DNA of 64,000 bases from Lachnospiraceae bacterium AC2031 (GCA_000687975.1 JIAB01000001.1:2146001-2210000), one strand, 5' to 3'. Numbered from the stretch's first letter, positions 17,442-26,179 are shown. The notes: generated by a model not told the origin, from the letters alone. A program made the numbers and translations.

Positions 17442-17984
17442 TTACTTCGTTTTTGTTGGGTCTTTATGGGTGAACGCTCCGTTGTGATTACGGAGGAAAT
17501 AGAGTAGTGAAATGAACGATGTTTTGTATAGAACGAATTCCTTGGTTTTGAGCATTTCGAGAATCTCCTCCTCGGTGGCCCATTTGACCTGTTCAACTTC
17601 TGTAGTCTGGAGTTCCAGCGTGTCTATATCTACGTCCATGTTGATGGTGTAGATATCGTTGAATCCGCCATCGAAGTAGATGGTCATGGCAGGACGGACT
17701 CCTGTAAGGTCATAGTCGATTCCTACCTCTTCTTTTAGTTCGCGGGATGCTGCCTGTTGACTAGTATCACCAGCCTGGGCACTGCCGCCTGCGGTGATGT
17801 CCCACATTCCTGACCAGCCCTTCTTAAATGGCTGTCTTTTCTGTATAAGCATCCTACCATCTGGACCGAAGATACATACGTGTACTACCAGTCGGTAGTA
17901 TCCTTCAGGAACTTTATTACCGCGTTCCAGAGTCTTGCCTGTAAAGTTTCTGTTTACGTCATAGAGATCGAATCTTTCTGCCAT
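17442..17984 (-). CDS. Nudix hydrolase
   Basis: The 180-residue protein (from the preferred start) resembles Nudix enzymes of the isopentenyl-diphosphate isomerase-like group (RFDLYDVNRNFTGKTLERG opening). Its Nudix box reads GSAQAGDTSQQAASRELKEEVGI, with the REUxEExGU half intact but Asp in place of the first conserved Glu. I chose the ATG at 17984 because a GGGGGA site lies 7-9 bases upstream; in-frame ATGs at 17999 and further upstream (to 18098) add an unconserved N-terminus. Substrate unknown. It is divergent from pta and convergent with the response regulator. Confidence 0.88.
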   Translation of the reverse strand: MAERFDLYDVNRNFTGKTLERGNKVPEGYYRLVVHVCIFGPDGRMLIQKRQPFKKGWSGMWDITAGGSAQAGDTSQQAASRELKEEVGIDYDLTGVRPAMTIYFDGGFNDIYTINMDVDIDTLELQTTEVEQVKWATEEEILEMLKTKEFVLYKTSFISLLYFLRNHNGAFTHKDPTKTK

Positions 17985-18164
17985 TTTTTTGTCCCCCATT
18001 TTGCATAAAAACAACGCTACTTTCATGTTGCAAATGTTTGCACAGAATCGTATAATATTTGTTTGTATTAGAGTAAAAATCTGTGCGTCAAAAAACACTT
18101 CTATAGTATAACATCTTATAGAAAATAAGCACAGAAAATTATATTAGAAACGGGGTATAAAGTT

Positions 18165-19175
18165 ATGGCATTTTCAGGTTTTGGTAAGTTGATCGACATA
18201 CTTAAAGAAAACCACCAGACAATCGTATTTACAGAGGGAAATGATCCTCGAATCCTTGAGGCTTCATCAAGACTTCTGACAAGCAATTTCCTTGAGCCAA
18301 TCCTTCTTGGTAATCCAGATGAGATTCACAAGATTGCTGATGAGAGCGGTTTCAATATTCGTGGAGCTAGAATCATTGATCCACAGAATTTCGAAGATTT
18401 CGATAAGATGGTTGATGAGTTTGTTGAGCTTCGTAAGTCAAAGGGAGTTACACGTGAGGACGCTGTAAAGTATCTTTCACAGGCTAACTACTTTGGTACA
18501 ATGCTTGTAAAGATGGGATATGGCGACTGCCTCCTTGGTGGTGCTACATATTCAACAGCTGATACAGTTCGTCCTGCATTTCAGCTTGTTAAGACAAAGC
18601 CAGGCAACAAGATCGTTACATCATGTTTCATCCTTGTTCGTCCTAGAGCTACAGGTGACAACGAAGTTATCGCTATGGGTGACTGCGCTATCACAATCGA
18701 TCCTTCTGAGGATGATCTTGTAGAGATCGCTACAGAGACAATTAAGTGTGCTGAGCTCTTCGGAGTTGATCCTAAGGTTGCATTCCTTAGCTACTCAACA
18801 AAGGGTTCTGGAAAGGGCGATAGCGTTGACAAGATGCGTAACGCAGCTGAGAAGACAAGAGCTCTTCTTCCTAACATTCCTATCGATGGTGAGCTTCAGT
18901 TTGATGCAGCTGTTTCACCAAAGGTTGCTGAGAAGAAGGCACCTGGTTCAGAGGTTGCTGGACATGCAAATACATTTATCTTCCCTGACATCAACGCTGG
19001 TAACATTGGTTACAAGATTGCTCAGAGAATTGGTAACTTTGAGGCATTTGGTCCTATCCTTCTTGGACTTAACTCACCTATCAACGATCTGTCTCGTGGA
19101 TGTACAGCTCAGGAGGTTTACTCTATGGCTATTATCACAGCAGCATTTGCAGCTAGCGAGAAGAACAATAAGTAG
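18165..19175 (+). CDS. pta: Phosphate acetyltransferase
   Basis: The 336-residue enzyme interconverts acetyl-CoA and acetyl phosphate, the first step of acetate formation with ATP gain by acetate kinase. It has the single-domain PTA_PTB fold: IVFTEGNDPRILEA at the N-terminus, GGATYSTADTVRPAFQLVKTKPG, SCFILVRP, the FLSYSTKGSG loop and the GPILLGLNSPINDLSRG end. ackA is not adjacent in this window. Codon use is heavily biased, as in highly expressed genes. The start is preceded by a weak CGGGGT site. Confidence 0.95.
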   Translation: MAFSGFGKLIDILKENHQTIVFTEGNDPRILEASSRLLTSNFLEPILLGNPDEIHKIADESGFNIRGARIIDPQNFEDFDKMVDEFVELRKSKGVTREDAVKYLSQANYFGTMLVKMGYGDCLLGGATYSTADTVRPAFQLVKTKPGNKIVTSCFILVRPRATGDNEVIAMGDCAITIDPSEDDLVEIATETIKCAELFGVDPKVAFLSYSTKGSGKGDSVDKMRNAAEKTRALLPNIPIDGELQFDAAVSPKVAEKKAPGSEVAGHANTFIFPDINAGNIGYKIAQRIGNFEAFGPILLGLNSPINDLSRGCTAQEVYSMAIITAAFAASEKNNK

Positions 19176-19205
19176 TTTATAAATTTTGATTTTCAAGGCT
19201 AGATT

Positions 19206-19829
19206 ATGGGCTTAACACAGGAAGACAAAAGAAAATATGGACTATCTATCGAAAACTACAAGCCGATCGTGACATTTATCATCATAGGTTTAAATGTTCT
19301 GGTTTTCTTCTGGGAAACTATGTCAGGCGGTAGTGAGAAGATTGATGTGCTATTAAAATGCGGGGCAAGTTATGCCCCGTATATTTTTGAGGATGCTCAG
19401 TGGTACCGTATCATTACTTCAATGTTTGTACATATTGGAGTTGAGCATATAGCTAGTAACATGATCTGTCTCATTGCGGTTGGTCAGTATGTTGAGAACT
19501 ATTTCGGACGAGTGAAATACGTTATTATCTACATTGTAGCTGGTATCATTGGAAATCTACTCAGTCTGATGGTTGATATGAAGACGGGAAGTTTTGCGGT
19601 AAGTGCTGGTGCTTCGGGCGCAATTAGTGGACTTATCGGAACACTCATTGTTCTTGCGATTGATCCAGAAACTCGAAAGATATTCCCGATGTATAGAGTT
19701 TTGATGGCGATAGTACTTGTGATGATTCCATCCAAGGAAGGTATTGATGTGGCTGCTCACATTGGTGGACTTCTTGGTGGTATCGCGGTGGGATATACAT
19801 TTTATTACTATGATAAATCAAAAGGATAA
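19206..19829 (+). CDS. Rhomboid family intramembrane serine protease
   Basis: The 207-residue membrane protease cleaves helices within the bilayer. It has six membrane segments. The catalytic serine S137 lies in AGASGAISG (GxSG motif) and the histidine H185 in AAHIGGLLGG. The loop-1 region with ITSMFVHIGVEHIASNM, containing the conserved H-x3-H-x3-N, is intact. Substrates are unknown. It follows pta by 30 bases with a weak ribosome site, and the terminator hairpin starts at its stop codon. Confidence 0.93.
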   Translation: MGLTQEDKRKYGLSIENYKPIVTFIIIGLNVLVFFWETMSGGSEKIDVLLKCGASYAPYIFEDAQWYRIITSMFVHIGVEHIASNMICLIAVGQYVENYFGRVKYVIIYIVAGIIGNLLSLMVDMKTGSFAVSAGASGAISGLIGTLIVLAIDPETRKIFPMYRVLMAIVLVMIPSKEGIDVAAHIGGLLGGIAVGYTFYYYDKSKG

Positions 19830-19853
19830 GACAGAGTTTTCTGTCTTATTTTT
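19824..19853 (+). terminator. Intrinsic terminator overlapping the rhomboid stop
   Basis: ATAAGACAGA pairs with TCTGTCTTAT over a four-base loop, followed by a T-run. The left arm contains the rhomboid stop codon region. Confidence 0.85.
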
Positions 19854-19878
19854 TATGAGAAAGGAAATATGGGAAAAG

Positions 19879-20529
19879 ATGATTGATACAATAATTTTTG
19901 ATATGGATGGAACGGTACTGAATACACTTGATGATCTTACGGTATCGGTGAACTACGTGTTAGAGAAGTTTGGCATGCCTCCACGTACTATGGAGGAATA
20001 CAGATTATTTTTTGGTAGTGGAATAAGAAGAGCCTTAGAACTTGCGACTCCAGACGGAACCAGTGATGAAGTGATTGATGAGATGTTACCTGTCTTTAAG
20101 GAACATTACGATGAGCATTGTCTTGATAAAACTGGACCATATGCTGGTATCCTTGAACTTATGAAGGAACTGAAATCTAAAGGCTATAAGATGGCTATAG
20201 TATCTAATAAGATAGATTCAGCGGTGAAGGAGCTTAACGAGAGATTCTTCTCGGAGTATGTTAATGTAGCAATTGGCGAAAAGGATGGGATAAGAAGAAA
20301 GCCTGCGCCGGATACTGTGATACAGGCGCTTACTGAACTGGGAAGTTCAAAAGATACGGCGGTTTATATTGGAGATTCAGAGGTGGATTATCAAACAGCA
20401 GTGAACTCGGGACTTCCTTGTATCTCGGTACTTTGGGGCTTCCGAGATAAGGACTTTCTACTAGACATCGGTGCGACCACATTTGCTTCCGTCCCTGCTG
20501 ATATATGTGATTTACTTAATAGAATCTAA
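19879..20529 (+). CDS. HAD-family phosphatase (phosphoglycolate phosphatase-like)
   Basis: The 216-residue protein is a class IA HAD hydrolase. It shows motif I IFDMDGTVLNT (nucleophile Asp), motif II VSNK, a conserved Lys in RRKPAPD and motif IV YIGDSEVDYQTA. Similar proteins dephosphorylate phosphoglycolate or other small sugar phosphates. I chose the ATG at 19879, where the conserved motif begins two residues later. An in-frame ATG at 19855 lies within the tail of the upstream terminator. A hairpin terminator follows. Confidence 0.9.
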   Translation: MIDTIIFDMDGTVLNTLDDLTVSVNYVLEKFGMPPRTMEEYRLFFGSGIRRALELATPDGTSDEVIDEMLPVFKEHYDEHCLDKTGPYAGILELMKELKSKGYKMAIVSNKIDSAVKELNERFFSEYVNVAIGEKDGIRRKPAPDTVIQALTELGSSKDTAVYIGDSEVDYQTAVNSGLPCISVLWGFRDKDFLLDIGATTFASVPADICDLLNRI

Positions 20530-20532
20530 TTA

Positions 20533-20562
20533 TATCCACGGGCTTTTGCCTGTGGATATTTT
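20533..20562 (+). terminator. Intrinsic terminator after the HAD gene
   Basis: TATCCACGGGC pairs with GCCTGTGGATA around a TTTT loop, and TTTTTA follows. Confidence 0.85.
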
Positions 20563-20721
20563 TACGCAAATTTCAACTCGCGACAACTTTTTTGCAGCTC
20601 ACAACAGAATTCCGGTATTTGCTCAAACCTTGAGTTATCATCCAACCATAAGATAAAGCGAGAGACAAAAAGGTCTCTGTAAAATAAATGGAAGGATGGT
20701 TTTTAACCAGAGGTGAAGGGA

Positions 20722-21642
20722 ATGAATAACGAGTTAAAAAATCAAGTTGTTAATGAAACAACAGTTGAAACAAAGACAGAAAAAGTTAGTGCTGGAAAGT
20801 CGATACTTAGAGCGATGGGATATGGCTCTACATACCTTGTCGGACAGGTTGGTGGCGGTATCGGCTTAGGAATGGTCTTAAGCATTATTATGGGTTATAA
20901 GGCTGCACAGCAGGGTATCACAGATAGAGCTAAGGTTACTGAAATGGTTGTGGAAAAGAGTGCATCTATGACAGGGCCTGTGGTAGTGATCGCTGCAGTG
21001 ATAACAATAGCTATCTTAGCAATCTTCTTCTCAATCCGTAAGGAAAAGATGAGTGATAAGATAAACTTCCATAAGGCAAGCGCTAAGTCAATCGGTGTAT
21101 GTGCTATCGTTGGTATTGCACTTAACTTTATCACAGTAGCTGCACTTATTAGTCTTCCAGATAACATAATTGCTGGATATGGTGAGAGCGCAAGTGGCAT
21201 TATGAATCAGAACATTGTTATGAGTATGCTTTCAACAGTTATTGCAGCTCCGATTGTTGAAGAGATCATCTTCAGAGGTCTTATCTTCGATAGACTTAAG
21301 AAGGGTATGCCAACTGTAGTTGCAGCAATCATCAGCTCAATTCTTTTCGGACTTGCACATGGTCAGATCGTTTGGATAATCTATGCTATGATCCTTGGTT
21401 TCGTACTCTGCTACGTATATAGCAAGACAGGTTCTATCAGAACAACTATCGCACTTCATATGGGATATAACTTTACATCAACATTTATCGGTGCTCTTCC
21501 AATCAGTGTTCCTTCAGTAGCAAGATATGCACTTGCAGCTGTTTCAGTAGTAGTTGTAGCAGTGGTTATCGTTCTTTATAGAAATCACATGAAGAGAGAA
21601 GCTGAGAAGACAGAGATTTATGTTTCGACAGTAGCAGCTTAA
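20722..21642 (+). CDS. CPBP-family intramembrane metalloprotease (Abi/CAAX protease-like)
   Basis: The 306-residue protein has about seven to eight membrane helices and the three CPBP motifs: EEIIFRGLIFDR (E180, E181 and R185), FGLAHG (H213) and HMGYNF. Relatives include type II CAAX proteases and bacteriocin self-immunity proteins. No bacteriocin gene is nearby, so the role is open. I preferred the ATG at 20722, with AGAGGTG 5 bases upstream, over an in-frame GTG at 20713 that is part of that site. The IS605 element begins about ten bases after its stop. Confidence 0.88.
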   Translation: MNNELKNQVVNETTVETKTEKVSAGKSILRAMGYGSTYLVGQVGGGIGLGMVLSIIMGYKAAQQGITDRAKVTEMVVEKSASMTGPVVVIAAVITIAILAIFFSIRKEKMSDKINFHKASAKSIGVCAIVGIALNFITVAALISLPDNIIAGYGESASGIMNQNIVMSMLSTVIAAPIVEEIIFRGLIFDRLKKGMPTVVAAIISSILFGLAHGQIVWIIYAMILGFVLCYVYSKTGSIRTTIALHMGYNFTSTFIGALPISVPSVARYALAAVSVVVVAVVIVLYRNHMKREAEKTEIYVSTVAA

Positions 21643-21652
21643 TTGATAACTA

Positions 21653-21692
21653 GCCGCCGCACACTTGTGACTTTAGTCGTGAGTTAGGCGGC
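21653..21692. repeat. Left-end palindrome of the IS605 element
   Basis: GCCGCC at 21653-21658 pairs with GGCGGC at 21687-21692, enclosing an imperfect inner hairpin around GACTTTAGTC. It would be bound by TnpA as single-stranded DNA. With the T-rich stretch after it, it could also act as a terminator for the CPBP gene. Confidence 0.7.
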
Positions 21693-21699
21693 ACTTTTC

Positions 21700-21727
21700 T
21701 TGTAAAAGTATAATCATATGGTATAAT
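21700..21727 (+). promoter_or_regulatory. Promoter of tnpA
   Basis: TTGTAA (21700-21705) and TATAAT (21722-21727) are 16 bases apart. The TATAAT is only 6 bases from the tnpA ATG, so the transcript would be leaderless or start inside the gene from this -10. No ribosome site is visible, consistent with low TnpA synthesis. Confidence 0.5.
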
Positions 21728-21733
21728 TAAAAC

Positions 21734-22162
21734 ATGGATAAAACAGTGTATTTATCAACACCTAAAGATGTTACGCATGGTCGAGGATATATATACTCTT
21801 TGCAGTATCATATCGTATGGGTTACAAAGTATAGAAAACCCATATTTGTAGGTGAAATAGAGAAGGATGTCAGAAATTATCTTCTTGAAACACTTAAATC
21901 TTTAGATATGGTACCTATTGCAATGGAGATAATGCCGGATCATATACATCTTCTTGTGGACTGTAAACCACAGCTGCGTTTGTCGGACGCAATTAAAATA
22001 TTAAAGGGCAATACAGCAAGATGGTTATTCCTGGCACATCCGGAGATAAAGAAAAAACTCTGGGGTGGACATCTTTGGAACCCATCATATTTTGTTGCTA
22101 CAGTAAGTGACAGGACACTTGAACAAGTAAAAAAATATATAGATAACCAGAAGACAAAGTGA
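21734..22162 (+). CDS. tnpA: IS200/IS605-family Y1 transposase TnpA
   Basis: The 142-residue HUH endonuclease acts on single-stranded DNA at the lagging strand of replication forks. It has the HUH motif in MPDHIHLLVD (about residue 75) and a candidate catalytic tyrosine, Y135, in KKYIDNQ on the C-terminal helix. The N-terminal YHIVWVTKYRKPIF block is typical of the family. Length is normal and no frameshift is seen. It lies 30 bases upstream of tnpB in the same orientation. Confidence 0.95.
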   Translation: MDKTVYLSTPKDVTHGRGYIYSLQYHIVWVTKYRKPIFVGEIEKDVRNYLLETLKSLDMVPIAMEIMPDHIHLLVDCKPQLRLSDAIKILKGNTARWLFLAHPEIKKKLWGGHLWNPSYFVATVSDRTLEQVKKYIDNQKTK

Positions 22163-22192
22163 TTTTGGTAGTTAAGTAGGGAGGCATACGAA

Positions 22193-23533
22193 GTGAAGAT
22201 ATTTTCCACATATAGTGTAAAGATTAAACATTATAATCATATCTTCAAAAATACGGTAAAAATTTATCGTGAAGTTGTAGACTTCCTTATCGATGTATGC
22301 TTAAAAGAGTGGAATGACATTTCCTCTATAAAAGGTAATCTGAAACAACAGCAGTATATCGAACGTCTTTGTCACAAAACGGCAGATAATCCTGATGTAA
22401 GGTATATATCCTTTGACAAAAGATTCTACAAGTTTCCAAGTTATCTGAGACGTGGAGCTATCAACGAAGCCATAGGAAAAGTTTCGTCGTATAAGAGTAA
22501 TCTTTGTAACTGGGAAAACTCTGATATAAAGACACGAGGAAGAAAGCCATCTTATCCTAAAGCGGGCTATGTATATCCATGTCTTTATAAAACAGTCATG
22601 TATGAAGAAACGGGGACTTATGAGGCAAAGATAAAGGTTTATATCAGAAATACCTGGGACTGGATATACGTTCAGCTTCGTAAATCAGACGTAGATTATA
22701 TCAATCGTAGATGTAAATCTAGAAAGAAATGTGCCCCGACACTTCAAAAACGTGGCTCTAAATGGTTTCTGGATTTTCCTTTTGAAGAAAGAACTGAATT
22801 AACAGACATTGGAGTATTTGAACAGACTATAGTAGCAGTAGATCTTGGAATTAACAGCGCTGCTACCATATCAGTAATGAAATCAGATGGCACGGTCATA
22901 GGAAGGCATTTTCTAAAACTTCCCAAAGAATACGACTCTCTGAATCATTCAATAAACAAGATAAAGAAGGCACAGCAAAAAGGTAATCGAAAAACTCCGA
23001 AGCTATGGGCCAGAGCAAAAGGAATCAACAAAGATATAGCAGTTAAGACAGCGGCTTTTATTATAGAAACTGCAGTTCTTTATAATGCTGATATAATCGT
23101 TTTTGAACATTTAGACCGTAATGGAAAGAAACGTGGCGCAAAGAAGCAAAGGCTGCATATGTGGCGAAGTCAGTATGTTCAGTCAATGGTAGAGAATAAA
23201 GCACATAGACATGGAATGCGTATAAGTCATATATGTGCATGGGGAACGAGCAGACTGGCATTCGATGGAAGTGGAAAAGTTCTTCGTGGCAAAGAGTCAC
23301 AGCTTAAATGCTATAGTCTTTGCAGATTTTCAAATGGAAAAGTATATAACTCAGATCTATCTGCATCTTATAACATAGGAAGCAGATATTATGTACGAGA
23401 AATATTAAAATCCTTGCCTGCGAAGGAGAGGTTGGAACTTGAGGCAAAAGTTCCTCAGGTCACCAGGAGAAGCACCTGCACATTATCTACACTAATTAAC
23501 CTGAATGCGGAGCTTATGTCTATTGTGGTATAA
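22193..23533 (+). CDS. tnpB: TnpB RNA-guided endonuclease of IS605
   Basis: The 446-residue protein is the RuvC-type nuclease ancestral to Cas12, guided by an omega RNA from the element's right end. The catalytic triad is complete: D217 in VAVDLGIN, E305 in IVFEHLD and D388 in YNSDLSASYNIG. The zinc ribbon is atypical: the first CxxC is missing (GTSRLAFDGSG appears instead), and only CYSLC remains. From family memory, this variant, with a C-terminus reading RRSTCTLSTLI, is a recurring clade in Clostridia. I used the GTG start at 22193, 11 bases after a GGGAGG site. Confidence 0.93.
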   Translation: MKIFSTYSVKIKHYNHIFKNTVKIYREVVDFLIDVCLKEWNDISSIKGNLKQQQYIERLCHKTADNPDVRYISFDKRFYKFPSYLRRGAINEAIGKVSSYKSNLCNWENSDIKTRGRKPSYPKAGYVYPCLYKTVMYEETGTYEAKIKVYIRNTWDWIYVQLRKSDVDYINRRCKSRKKCAPTLQKRGSKWFLDFPFEERTELTDIGVFEQTIVAVDLGINSAATISVMKSDGTVIGRHFLKLPKEYDSLNHSINKIKKAQQKGNRKTPKLWARAKGINKDIAVKTAAFIIETAVLYNADIIVFEHLDRNGKKRGAKKQRLHMWRSQYVQSMVENKAHRHGMRISHICAWGTSRLAFDGSGKVLRGKESQLKCYSLCRFSNGKVYNSDLSASYNIGSRYYVREILKSLPAKERLELEAKVPQVTRRSTCTLSTLINLNAELMSIVV

Positions 23534-23645
23534 GTATCTGAGTTTAGGTTGTATCTGTAGTAATGTAGTTCCCGTCTTCTAAAGAGACTACGTGTAGAAA
23601 TACATTTATGGGAAGCGCGCGACTTCAGTCGTGTGAGGTTTCACA
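23534..23645 (+). ncRNA. Right end of IS605, probable omega-RNA 3' region
   Basis: In this family the guide RNA scaffold covers the 3' end of tnpB and the right end, with the guide lying just outside. The segment has GTAGTTCCCGTCTTC/GAGACTACG pairing near 23565-23592 and the hairpin CGCGAC/GTCGTG at 23617-23633, ending around GTTTCAC. The assignment follows from known TnpB biology; the exact ends are inferred. Confidence 0.5.
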
Positions 23646-23716
23646 AAAATATAGGATATGTAGTATTTCCTGAATAACATGTCTCATGGTAAAATGTGGC
23701 ATAGTGCTAAGCGTTA

Positions 23717-23742
23717 ACGCGGTGCACTTTGCCGCGTTTTTT
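23717..23742 (+). terminator. Terminator-like hairpin just upstream of the GH3 gene
   Basis: AACGCGG pairs with CCGCGTT over a loop of about 10 bases, followed by TTTTTTA. It may insulate the glucosidase gene from the insertion element, or act as an attenuator, since no promoter is visible between it and the gene. Confidence 0.75.
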
Positions 23743-23759
23743 ATTTGGGAGGTTCTAAA

Positions 23760-26135
23760 ATGGATGTTAACAAGATTTTAAGCGAGATGACACTGGAAGA
23801 GAAGGCTCTTCTGTTATCAGGACATGATACATGGACTACTGAAGCTATAGAAAGACTGGGGGTGCCTAGTATCTTTATGAGCGATGGTCCTCACGGACTT
23901 AGAAAGCAGGATACTGAAACCACTGGACAGACCGGAATATATGATTCCATCGATGCAGTATGTTTCCCAACTGCCTGTGCAACTGCGTCTTCATTTGACA
24001 GGGATCTTATGGAGGGTATTGGTGTTTCTCTTGGTAAGGAGTGTCAGGCTGAAGATGTTTCGACTATTCTTGGTCCTGCTATAAATATAAAGCGTTCACC
24101 TTTATGTGGAAGAAATTTTGAGTATGTTTCGGAGGATCCTTTCCTTACTGGTGAACTTACAAGTGCTTACATCAATGGTGTTCAGTCTCAAAATGTTGGC
24201 GTGTCGCTGAAGCATTTTGCCGCAAACTCACAGGAGACAGAGAGAATGTATGCGGACAGTATTATAGATGAAAGAACTCTTCGAGAAATCTATCTTGCTG
24301 GCTTCGAGAAGGCTGTTGTGGAGTCAAAGCCTTGGACACTCATGGCTTCCTACAACAGAATTAACGGCACCTACGCTTCAGAAAATAAATGGCTTCTCAC
24401 CGATGTTCTCCGCACAGAGTGGGGCTTTGATGGCGTAGTTATGTCTGACTGGGGCGCTGTTTCAGATAGACCGAAGGGGGTTGCTGCGGGACTTGACCTT
24501 GAGATGCCTTCCAGTCGTCACGTAAATGACAGCGCAATAATAAATGCGGTAAAGAGCGGCGAGCTTGCAGAAGAGGATCTGGACAAGGCTGTTCTCAATA
24601 TCCTGAAGTGGGTTGAGAAGTTCGTGGAGCATCGTCAGGAAGAAGTCTTCGATAGAGATGTTGACCATGAGAAGGCTGTTCGTGCTGAAGAGGAGTGTAT
24701 CGTTCTGTTGGCAAATGATATCATCATCGAGGGTGCTACCGAAGTAACTGATGACGGTGAGATCGTTGGTGAAAACATGGTGGAAAAGCCAGTACTCCCA
24801 CTTAGTCCGGATGAGAAGATTGCGCTTATCGGTGGCTTTGCTGAGACGCCTAGATTCCAGGGTGGAGGAAGCAGTCATATAAATGCTCACAACATTGTAT
24901 CAGCTGTTTCGATAATGAATAAGTATTCTGATAACATTTCTTTTGCAGAAGGTTTCCCTTATGACGCAGATATAACTGACGAGGCAAAGTTTGCTGAGGC
25001 AATCGAAATCGCAAAGAATGCAGATAAGATAGTTGTGTTCGCAGGACTCCCTGATATTTTCGAGTCTGAGGGCTATGACAGAAAGCATATGAGACTGCCT
25101 GACTGCCAGAATGAGCTGATCGACAGACTTCTTGAACTTGGCAAGCCTGTAGTTGTTGTGCTCCACAACGGTTCTCCTGTTGAGATGCCATGGGCTGATT
25201 ATGTTGCAGGAATCGTTGAGGCATATCTTGGCGGCGAGGGCGTTGGCGAAGCTGTGATGAACGTGCTCTACGGAAAGGTTAATCCTTCTGGTAAGCTGGC
25301 TGAATCATTCCCAGTTAAGCTGGAGGATAATCCAAGCTACCTTAACTTCCCTGTGGCAAGACATAAGGTTAATTATGCAGAGGGTGTATTTGTCGGATAT
25401 AGATACTATGATACAAAGAGGATGGACGTGCTGTTCCCATTTGGATATGGCCTTTCATATACAGAGTTTGAGTATTCAAATGTAAGATTCGATGAAGGTG
25501 TCACTGATTCGAAGGACGGTGTGCCTGTGGTTGAACTTGCTTCTAAAGATGCACCAAAAAACAGTACAGTTGCAGAAATCTTAGTTGATGTAACAAATAC
25601 CGGTTCTGTAAAGGGTAAGGAAATAGTTCAGCTTTATGTTCGAGATGAGACAGGGGCAATTAACAGACCTGTACATGAACTGAAAGGCTTTGCCAAGATC
25701 GAACTGGAGCCAGGAGAAACTGGTACAGTAAGCTTTAAGCTGGATAACAGATCCTTCCAATGGTATAACACTGAGATTGGTGACTGGTATGCGGCTGACG
25801 GAAAGTATGTGATCGAGATTGCTAAGTCTTCAAGAGATATAGTTTTTGAGCAGGAGATAAGTCTTACAGGAAGCTTTCAGATTCCACCTAAGATTGACCG
25901 TGATGTTCAGCTTGGTGAACTCCTTGCTTATGATAAGACGAGAAAATTCACTATGGAAACCTTTGCGAAGTCGCAGACTCAGTTCTCCGGAACTGATGAT
26001 GAAGCGGATGCAAAGATAGACGAGATGACAAAGGCTATGCTGGAATATATGCCGATCAGAACCCTTCGTTCCTTCGGTGATCTGGATAACGAAACAATCG
26101 ATGCAATCCTTGCTCATCTTCGTACATTAATCTAG
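23760..26135 (+). CDS. Glycoside hydrolase family 3 beta-glucosidase-type enzyme (cytosolic)
   Basis: The 791-residue enzyme has the GH3 layout. The N-terminal TIM barrel carries KHFAANSQE and the nucleophile D230 in GVVMSDWGAV. The alpha/beta sandwich carries GGGSSHINAHN, and the C-terminal fibronectin type III-like domain begins near LFPFGYGLSYTEFEY. No signal peptide is present, so it acts on imported oligosaccharides, probably beta-glucosides or xylosides. The ATG at 23760 has a GGGAGG site; an in-frame TTG five codons upstream is ignored. There are no transporter or regulator neighbours. Codon use is like the rest of the chromosome. Confidence 0.94.
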   Translation: MDVNKILSEMTLEEKALLLSGHDTWTTEAIERLGVPSIFMSDGPHGLRKQDTETTGQTGIYDSIDAVCFPTACATASSFDRDLMEGIGVSLGKECQAEDVSTILGPAINIKRSPLCGRNFEYVSEDPFLTGELTSAYINGVQSQNVGVSLKHFAANSQETERMYADSIIDERTLREIYLAGFEKAVVESKPWTLMASYNRINGTYASENKWLLTDVLRTEWGFDGVVMSDWGAVSDRPKGVAAGLDLEMPSSRHVNDSAIINAVKSGELAEEDLDKAVLNILKWVEKFVEHRQEEVFDRDVDHEKAVRAEEECIVLLANDIIIEGATEVTDDGEIVGENMVEKPVLPLSPDEKIALIGGFAETPRFQGGGSSHINAHNIVSAVSIMNKYSDNISFAEGFPYDADITDEAKFAEAIEIAKNADKIVVFAGLPDIFESEGYDRKHMRLPDCQNELIDRLLELGKPVVVVLHNGSPVEMPWADYVAGIVEAYLGGEGVGEAVMNVLYGKVNPSGKLAESFPVKLEDNPSYLNFPVARHKVNYAEGVFVGYRYYDTKRMDVLFPFGYGLSYTEFEYSNVRFDEGVTDSKDGVPVVELASKDAPKNSTVAEILVDVTNTGSVKGKEIVQLYVRDETGAINRPVHELKGFAKIELEPGETGTVSFKLDNRSFQWYNTEIGDWYAADGKYVIEIAKSSRDIVFEQEISLTGSFQIPPKIDRDVQLGELLAYDKTRKFTMETFAKSQTQFSGTDDEADAKIDEMTKAMLEYMPIRTLRSFGDLDNETIDAILAHLRTLI

Positions 26136-26142
26136 ATTTTTT

Positions 26143-26179
26143 TCACCTGCCACTGAGAACCGTCCCCATTGGCAGGTGA
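26143..26179 (+). terminator. Hairpin with GTCCCC-type loop, copy 2
   Basis: TCACCTGCCA (26143-26152) pairs with TGGCAGGTGA (26170-26179). The loop contains GAGAACCGTCCCC, related to the loops near 17.41 and 34.93 kb while the stem is different. Only weak T-content follows, so termination of the GH3 gene is likely but not strong. Confidence 0.65.

Larger units (their letters stand above)
21650..23645 (+). mobile_element. IS200/IS605-family insertion sequence with tnpA and tnpB
   Basis: The element carries a Y1 transposase, a TnpB nuclease and subterminal palindromes at both ends, as expected for this family, which has no terminal inverted repeats. The left-end palindrome is at 21653-21692 (GCCGCC/GGCGGC, enclosing GACTTTAGTCGTGAG). 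The right-end hairpin is at 23617-23633 (CGCGACTTCAGTCGTG). The two ends share the core GACTT(T/C)AGTCGTG. Both genes are full length, so the copy may be active. Exact cleavage sites are not determinable by eye; the limits given are approximate. Confidence 0.85.

Noticed and set aside
18748-19182. A 144-codon plus-strand frame inside pta
   Set aside because: It is the alternate frame of a strongly codon-biased gene (Leu/Arg/Gln-rich output) and has no ribosome site.
22193-23533. tnpB as a decayed pseudogene because of the missing zinc-ribbon cysteines
   Set aside because: The frame is full length and the RuvC triad is intact; from memory the same variant ribbon recurs in a clade of clostridial TnpBs.
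21734-26135. A defence or genomic island around the IS element
   Set aside because: Apart from the IS genes, the neighbours (CPBP protease, GH3, azlCD) look like ordinary chromosomal genes without integrase, tRNA-end repeats or toxin-antitoxin genes.
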